The notes beneath the pieces are model-generated. The model was not told the DNA's origin. It saw nothing but the letters and a program-made list of their open reading frames with translations, and searched no databases. A stretch of 64,000 nucleotides of DNA from Neocallimastix lanati (nom. inval.) (taxonomy: Eukaryota > Neocallimastigomycota > Neocallimastigomycetes > Neocallimastigales > Neocallimastigaceae), in assembly GCA_016946835.1 (NCBI GenBank), contig JACVTC010000023.1:682501-746500 (forward strand), read 5' to 3'. This document shows, piece after piece, positions 58,583 through 64,000 of this stretch. The position numbers and the translations under genes are program-made. How positions within the stretch are numbered: position 1 is the first letter of the stretch; every line of letters begins with the position of its first letter.

Positions 58583-59540
58583 GATTTGACTTTATTCTTT
58601 AAAAAGAAAGATATAAATTATATATTATCTAATAATTTATTGTATTACATTAAATTTTCTATATATATATAATAAATAAATTAAAATTTAATATATTTTT
58701 ATTATAAGATTTATAAAGTAATTTAATTTTATATTAAAAATAAAAAAAATAAAGGGTTAGTCTTTTTATAAATCATATTTTCCTGAGGTTTGAATATTTT
58801 ACCTTTTAAAAATTGTGGCTCATTTTTATCACATGATATTATGGAAATTCTATAAACATCTTTTTTTTAAAAAGTACTTTAAACTATAAATATTTACCTG
58901 TGTCACATATATGATAATTCAAAAATATGGCTTTCTTTTATTAATTACATACGGCTTGTTTGTATTAATTGTATACATTAATTTTATTATATTCACTAAA
59001 AAAAATTGTAATGGCTCATATTAATAAATAAATAAAATACAAAAAATATATATTATAATAAAAATTATATAAAAATAATTATAAAGTTTTTCATATAAAT
59101 CTACATTAATTTTAAATTAATAATTAAAAATAAATAAATCTTATTATATATTTATTATATATATAGGGAAAACATAAAATATCAAATTAAAAAGCAGATG
59201 TAATTTTTTATATATAAAATTTTTAAATTACTAAATTTGTAAACCGATAATAAATTGAAAATAAATAATTTCGTAATATAAAAAAAGAATAAGAATATAA
59301 ACTTTTCTTTAAAAAATAAAAAAGAAATTAAAAAAGAAAATTTAAAAATTGAGTAAAATATAAGTAGAATTGTTTAAATGTTGCTAAATTGGAAGAAAAA
59401 AAATGAAATAATATAAAAAAAAATAAAATAAAATTAAAATTAAAAAAATATATAAAATATAAAGTAAAATATAATAAAAAAAGATAAATCTATTAAATAA
59501 TTTTATATTTGAATGGAATTTCATTTTGAAATAAATAAAA

Positions 59541-59587
<47 letters not shown>

Positions 59588-59773
59588 CACATATACATAT
59601 ATATAAAACAATTTATAAAATCTATTTTTTTCTTTCAATTTTATTGTTATTTGAACAATTGTACTATTTATATTATTTTGCCATTTGAATAATTTTAATA
59701 TTTGAATAATTTTACAAACATAAATAAAGTTTTTATATATTATATATATTTCAAAGATAATAATAATATAAAA
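58583..59773. other. AT-rich stretch, no gene; upstream of the membrane protein gene
   Basis: No coding sequence was recognised. AAAT repeats occur at 59,535-59,588. The last ~150 bp should hold the promoter and leader of the gene starting at 59,774, but no motif stands out. Confidence 0.65.
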
Positions 59774-60770
59774 ATGAAAACTTTAATTTTTTATATTACA
59801 TTGGTATTATCATACGTCGCAACCGTAAACTTAACTCCTTTAGATGGTGAATATGCTGGTAGCTTCAAATATACCAATTATACCATGAAAGATATTGAAA
59901 ATATTGAAGTGTAAGTAATTTATTAAAGATATATATATATATATAAATATATATAGCTATAACTTTTTTAAATGAACAAAACAATATATTATGAAATTCA
60001 ATTTTAATAATAATTTTTATATAAATAATTTAATAAATAGAATAAAATGTAATACTGATGATGATTGTCCAGAATTTAGTAATGGATGTGCTTTATATAC
60101 TCATTGGGATGGTGAGAATGATATTGAATATAATTTATGTGAAATGACATTTATGTGCCATGATAATAGTACTTGTATTTTCCTAAATAATGCTTCGACT
60201 TATTATATAAATATAAAAGAAATGGAATATGGTATTGCATTTGTTGGTAATAACACATCAAATGAAAAAAATAAAGAAGATAAAATTATACTTCATTCCT
60301 GTTCAAAGCAAATGTACAAGCATAACTTATGTGAAACAGATACTTGTATTACTGCGGATAATTGTTATTCAAATCTTTGTATTCATGACACATGTATTAC
60401 AAACCCAAATTATCCTTCTTACATTTGTAGATTAGATTGGGTTGATGAAGATAAAAAACCAGAAATGCAATGTAAAAAAGCTAATGGGGAAAAATGTTCT
60501 CACGATGATGAATGCGATCAAGTTAATGTTTGTGATAATGATCTTGAAGTTTGTGCATCACCTTTAATTACTGAACATCATCGTGATCGTAAATTCTTAG
60601 ACTATTTATTCTTTTTAGGGGTAGTAGTGACCGTAATAATTATTCTTACTTTAATTGTTTTAATATCACTGTTTGTTTTGTCTTGTGCATATGTAGCTTT
60701 TGATGAATTAAAGAATATATTATTTAACATTGGAGATGATTATAGACAATTGGAAGACACTAATAACTAA
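59774..60770 (+). CDS. Secreted Cys-rich single-pass membrane protein (288 aa, 2 exons)
   Basis: Exon 1 (59774-59910) encodes a signal peptide (MKTLIFYITLVLSYVATV, about residues 1-18) and the start of the mature chain. It ends at a GTAAGT donor. A 130-base intron ends AATAG and exon 2 (60041-60770) continues in phase: 289 codons in all. I start at 59774 because it gives a clean signal peptide; an upstream in-frame ATG at 59702 does not. The outer part has about 20 Cys (CNTDDDCPEFSNGC, CHDNSTC, CETDTCITADNC and others) and several N-glycosylation sites. One hydrophobic segment (about 234-266) precedes a 22-residue cytoplasmic tail. Cys-rich secreted or surface proteins of this style are common in gut fungi, but no named domain is recognised; a surface receptor or adhesin role is a guess. 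Confidence 0.85.
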
Positions 60771-60789
60771 TTCAGTAAAATATAATACA

Positions 60790-60837
<48 letters not shown>

Positions 60838-60911
60838 GCATAATTAAAAATTACCCTTAGTTTACTTATAATTTATATAAGATTATATAATTTCATTTAT
60901 AATAATTTAAT

Positions 60912-60945
<34 letters not shown>

Positions 60946-61271
60946 ATATAGTAGTCATTGTTATTAATAATAATAGTAATAATAAATTTATTATTCAGTT
61001 AAAAAAGAATAGTATATATATTATGACCTTTAAAAAAAAAAAAAAAAAAGAAAAAGAAAAATAATAATGGCATGATACTATTTTTTTTTTAAAAAAAAAA
61101 AATATCTATTCAGTAATTATTTTAATATTAATAAATTTTTATATGATCATAATTTTAAAAATGATTAATAAAAATTACGTAAATATATATATGTTCTTTA
61201 CTTTTTTTATAATACCACCTTTTATGAAATTATGAATATATATTATTAAATTAAAATGATTAAAATAGTGT

Positions 61272-61318
<47 letters not shown>

Positions 61319-61917
61319 AAATAAGCCGTTACTTCATTAATTAAAAAATCTATATTTTATTTATTATATTTGAAAATACTATTCAAATTTTATGTTTATA
61401 TTATATGAAAACTTTTATTAATATATTTTAATAAGCTTTTCTATTTGTAAAAATAAAAATAAAAAAATAAGAATAAAAATAGATATAAATTTATAATAGT
61501 AATTCTAATAGTAATAATAATTTTCATCATTTTAATGTATGTTTATATAAAGTCACAATCATAATTATTATCCTAAATCATTTAAGAAAAATGTAATATA
61601 ATAATAGAACCTTTATTAAAACAAAAATAAAAAAATAATTTAAATATTAATTTTATAAAAGTGTTAATTTAAAACAAAATCGTAATAAAAATATTAATTT
61701 AATAATAAAATTGTAAAAAAAAATATAAATATTAATAAAAATTAAAAAAAAAAAAAAAAGAACTGAAAAAAAAATAATAAAAAATAAAATTTTTATATAA
61801 AAAAAAAAAAAGAACTGAAAAAAAAATAATAAAAAATAAAATTTTTATAAAAGTGTAAATTTAGAACAAAATTGTAATAAAACTATTAATAATAAAATTG
61901 TAATAAAGATATTAATA
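60771..61917. other. AT-rich stretch with long A runs, no gene
   Basis: Poly-A runs lie at 60,797-60,829, 60,916-60,941 and 61,275-61,315. A short tandem duplication containing AAAGAACTGAAAAAAAAATA occurs at 61,744-61,850. Nothing coding is seen. Confidence 0.7.
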
Positions 61918-61919
61918 TA

Positions 61920-62086
61920 AAGGAACTGTTTTAAAACTATATTAAAAATAAAATAAATAAATAAACGTTTTAAAATAATTTTTTTTTTTTTTTTTTTTTT
62001 TTTAATTATTATTTATATTAAAAAAAAATTATTTAAAATAATTATTTATTTTATTTTATAATTAATATAGTTTAGGGAAGTTCCTT
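61920..62086. mobile_element. Mariner-like MITE candidate
   Basis: 167 bp with inverted ends AAGGAACT and then AAACTATATTAA on both sides, separated by five or six unmatched bases. It is flanked by TA on both sides (61,918-61,919 and 62,087-62,088), the target duplication of Tc1/mariner elements. The centre is a T run. Non-coding. Confidence 0.6.
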
Positions 62087-62125
62087 TAAATACACACAAA
62101 AAAAAAAAATAAATAAAAAAATAAA

Positions 62126-62156
<31 letters not shown>

Positions 62157-62534
62157 AATAAATAAATCAATAAATAAATCAATATATATATAAGTAAATC
62201 AAAAAATTTATATTAACATGAAAAAATTACAGGTAGAAATTAAGTGAAATAATTATTTTTGCATTATTATTGATAAATTAATAAATATTAATTCTAATTC
62301 AATTAAAAAAAAAAACTTTTATTTTACTTCAATAATAAATGTCATTTTTGAAAGAGTTAAAGACTATTATAAAATTTTTTGAAATGAAATTAATAATAAA
62401 AATAATTTTATTTGTATTTATTAAATAATTATAATTTTTTTTAATAAAAAGCTTTAAATTATAAGATGTAATTATATAAATTAAATTTTAAAGCAACCAT
62501 AAACTAATTAGTTATTATAAATATAAAACAATAA

Positions 62535-62628
62535 ATGAAAAATACTTTGATAAATTTATGTGTTACATAATATTATAAATATTAAAGTATTTATAATATT
62601 ATGTAACACATAAATTTATCAAAGTATT

Positions 62629-62634
<6 letters not shown>
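62535..62634. repeat. Perfect 47-bp hairpin with a 6-base loop
   Basis: 62,535-62,581 and 62,588-62,634 are exact reverse complements (47 of 47 by eye), starting ATGAAAAATACTTTGATAAA, with loop TTAAAG. An AT dinucleotide run follows. A transcript would fold into a long perfect duplex. Confidence 0.9.
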
Positions 62635-62668
<34 letters not shown>

Positions 62669-62671
62669 TTT

Positions 62672-62965
62672 TGTAATATTCAAATATTGAAAAAAAATAT
62701 ATTTTATTATCACAATTATAATTATAACTAATTATAATATAAAAAAAATTATTTTATTATCATATTATAATATTCAAATATTGAAAAAAAAAATATATTT
62801 TATTATCACAATTATAATTATAACTAATTATAATATAAAAAAAATTATTTTATTATCATAATCATAATATAAAAAATATTAAATATTATTTTATTACCAT
62901 AATCATAATATAAAAAAAAAATATTTTATCATCGTAATCATAATTATAAATAATTATAATATAAA
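62672..62965 (+). repeat. Tandem ~101-bp repeat with shorter partial copies
   Basis: AATATTCAAATATTG, an A run, TATATTTTATTATCACAATT and TATAATATAAAA recur twice over about 200 bp. Shortened versions of the TTATTTTATTATCATAATCA part follow. No function is evident. Confidence 0.8.
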
Positions 62966-63199
62966 AAAATTATATTATTATTAATTTTTTATTGATTAAT
63001 AAAATATTTATACAATAAATTCCTATTTATTCATTATTTCTCTAAACATAATAAAATTAATAATTTAATAATAAATAATGAATAAGATATAAGATATCAT
63101 AAAAAATATCATAAATTATTTTTATTTTATTTATTATTATTGTTATTATATTAAATTAATAAAAGAATTTATGAAATATTTTATATTAATATTTCATGA

Positions 63200-63325
63200 T
63201 TTAAGAATTAAAAGACAGTCATCATTTTTGTATTTTTTTGAAATAATAATTAAACGATTGTCATTATTATTTTTTTATTTTTTTGAAATAAGAATTAAAC
63301 GATAGTCATTATTATATATTTATTT
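63200..63325 (+). repeat. Three ~53-bp tandem units
   Basis: AAGAATTAAAAGACAGTCAT, AATTAAACGATTGTCATTAT and GAATTAAACGATAGTCATTA each begin a unit that ends in TTTTTTTGAAATAA or similar. The last unit runs into T-rich simple sequence. Confidence 0.75.
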
Positions 63326-63519
63326 TATTTTTATTTTTATTTTTATTTTTTTTATTTTTTTTTTTTTTTAAAACAATGCTTATTATTATTTCTATTAGAA
63401 TATTATAAATTATAATTATTATATCAATATTTAAATATATATATATATATTGTATTAATAGGGTATTATTATTAATATAGAATATTTTCATAAAAAAAAT
63501 ACATTTTTTTTATACTGGT

Positions 63520-63830
63520 ATTAACGAGAGAGGAGGACAATATGGCCTCCATTCTCCCCTTTAAATTCAACGGACTTCTTTTCAATGATCTCTTGAACCA
63601 TCATCAAGAGAGGAACAACTACATTAATTCTCTCACAGATCAAGTGCTCTCTGCATTATTAATTAAATAATCTAGCAACAGGTATATATACCATGGCAAG
63701 CGAACACCAACTTCATTTATAGGAAAAAACACCCTAGGAGGATGAAAATCGCCCCATATAAATTATCTAGAAATTTTATGTGTGTTATTCCAGAGTACTA
63801 ACCATCAAGATAAAACCTGGAAAGACAAAA
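63520..63830 (+). other. Unidentified GC-richer relic
   Basis: About 300 bp stand out by composition. One plus frame reads MASILPFKFNGLLFNDLLNH and onward to a stop near 63,668, then resumes with YIYHGKRTPTSFIGKNTLGG and LEILCVLFQSTNHQDKTWKD. The text is protein-like but broken and I cannot place it. It might be an old transposon or gene fragment. Confidence 0.4.
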
Positions 63831-64000
63831 TCACTTTTAATATTATTATTTTTATAACTTATTTAGATATTTTAATATAAATTTATAAATTAATATTAAT
63901 TATCGTAATAACATTTTAATAATAACGTTTTTATAACTTCTTTTTGTATCTATTTTTATTTTTTCATATTACAAAACATATTAAAATTTTAGAAATTTAT

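Noticed and set aside
59384-59638. 84-codon minus-strand frame
   Set aside because: Low-complexity Phe/Tyr/Ile text from AAAT repeats, upstream of a real gene on the other strand.

Overview
The window is extremely AT-rich eukaryotic DNA, packed with A/T homopolymers, microsatellites and transposons. The host is most likely an anaerobic gut fungus (Neocallimastigomycota). The evidence is a three-exon gene for a secreted CotH-domain protein ending in two fungal cellulosome dockerins (CBM10 type), a decayed second dockerin gene, short GT-AG introns, and the base composition. The species cannot be named from the sequence.

Positions 1-33,696 are one unbroken head-to-tail chain of LTR retroelements, all on the + strand. 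In order: the 3' tip of an LTR (LTR0), Ty3-like element E1, a second LTR0 copy, solo LTRs A, B and C, the small non-autonomous element E2, Ty3-like element E3, and Ty3-like element E4. Neighbours are separated by only 3-6 bases, nearly always TTGC, TTGT or a one-base variant. This fits repeated insertion, in one orientation, into the same 4-bp site beside existing LTR ends. The 5' LTR of E3 holds a later solo LTR (D), and D holds a complete Mutator-like DNA transposon (9-bp target duplication, intact FLYWCH/MULE transposase). That transposon has swollen with about 2 kb of TTTTA and 47-bp satellite DNA. E4 looks whole; E1 and E3 are broken but have near-identical LTRs and are therefore young. 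E1, E3 and E4 share one -1 frameshift signal at the gag/pol boundary.

Positions 33.7-40.4 kb hold decayed host-like sequence. There is a minus-strand relic with dockerin and ricin-like lectin remains, and a broken copy of an unidentified gene family ('family X') that recurs at 55.7 kb. Positions 40.4-42.6 kb carry the CotH-dockerin gene. A 68-residue tail-anchored protein is encoded by two exons at 45.3-45.8 kb. The stretch from 42.6 to 49.5 kb is otherwise an AT-rich desert.

Positions 49.5-58.6 kb are a transposon graveyard: a chromovirus (Ty3) relic with a chromodomain, a Ty1/copia relic, two MULE relics, a MITE with MULE-like ends and a long inverted repeat. Positions 59.8-60.8 kb hold a two-exon gene for a secreted, cysteine-rich, single-pass membrane protein. 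The remaining 3 kb is AT-rich and contains a mariner-like MITE candidate, a perfect 47-bp hairpin, tandem repeats and one unidentified GC-richer relic.
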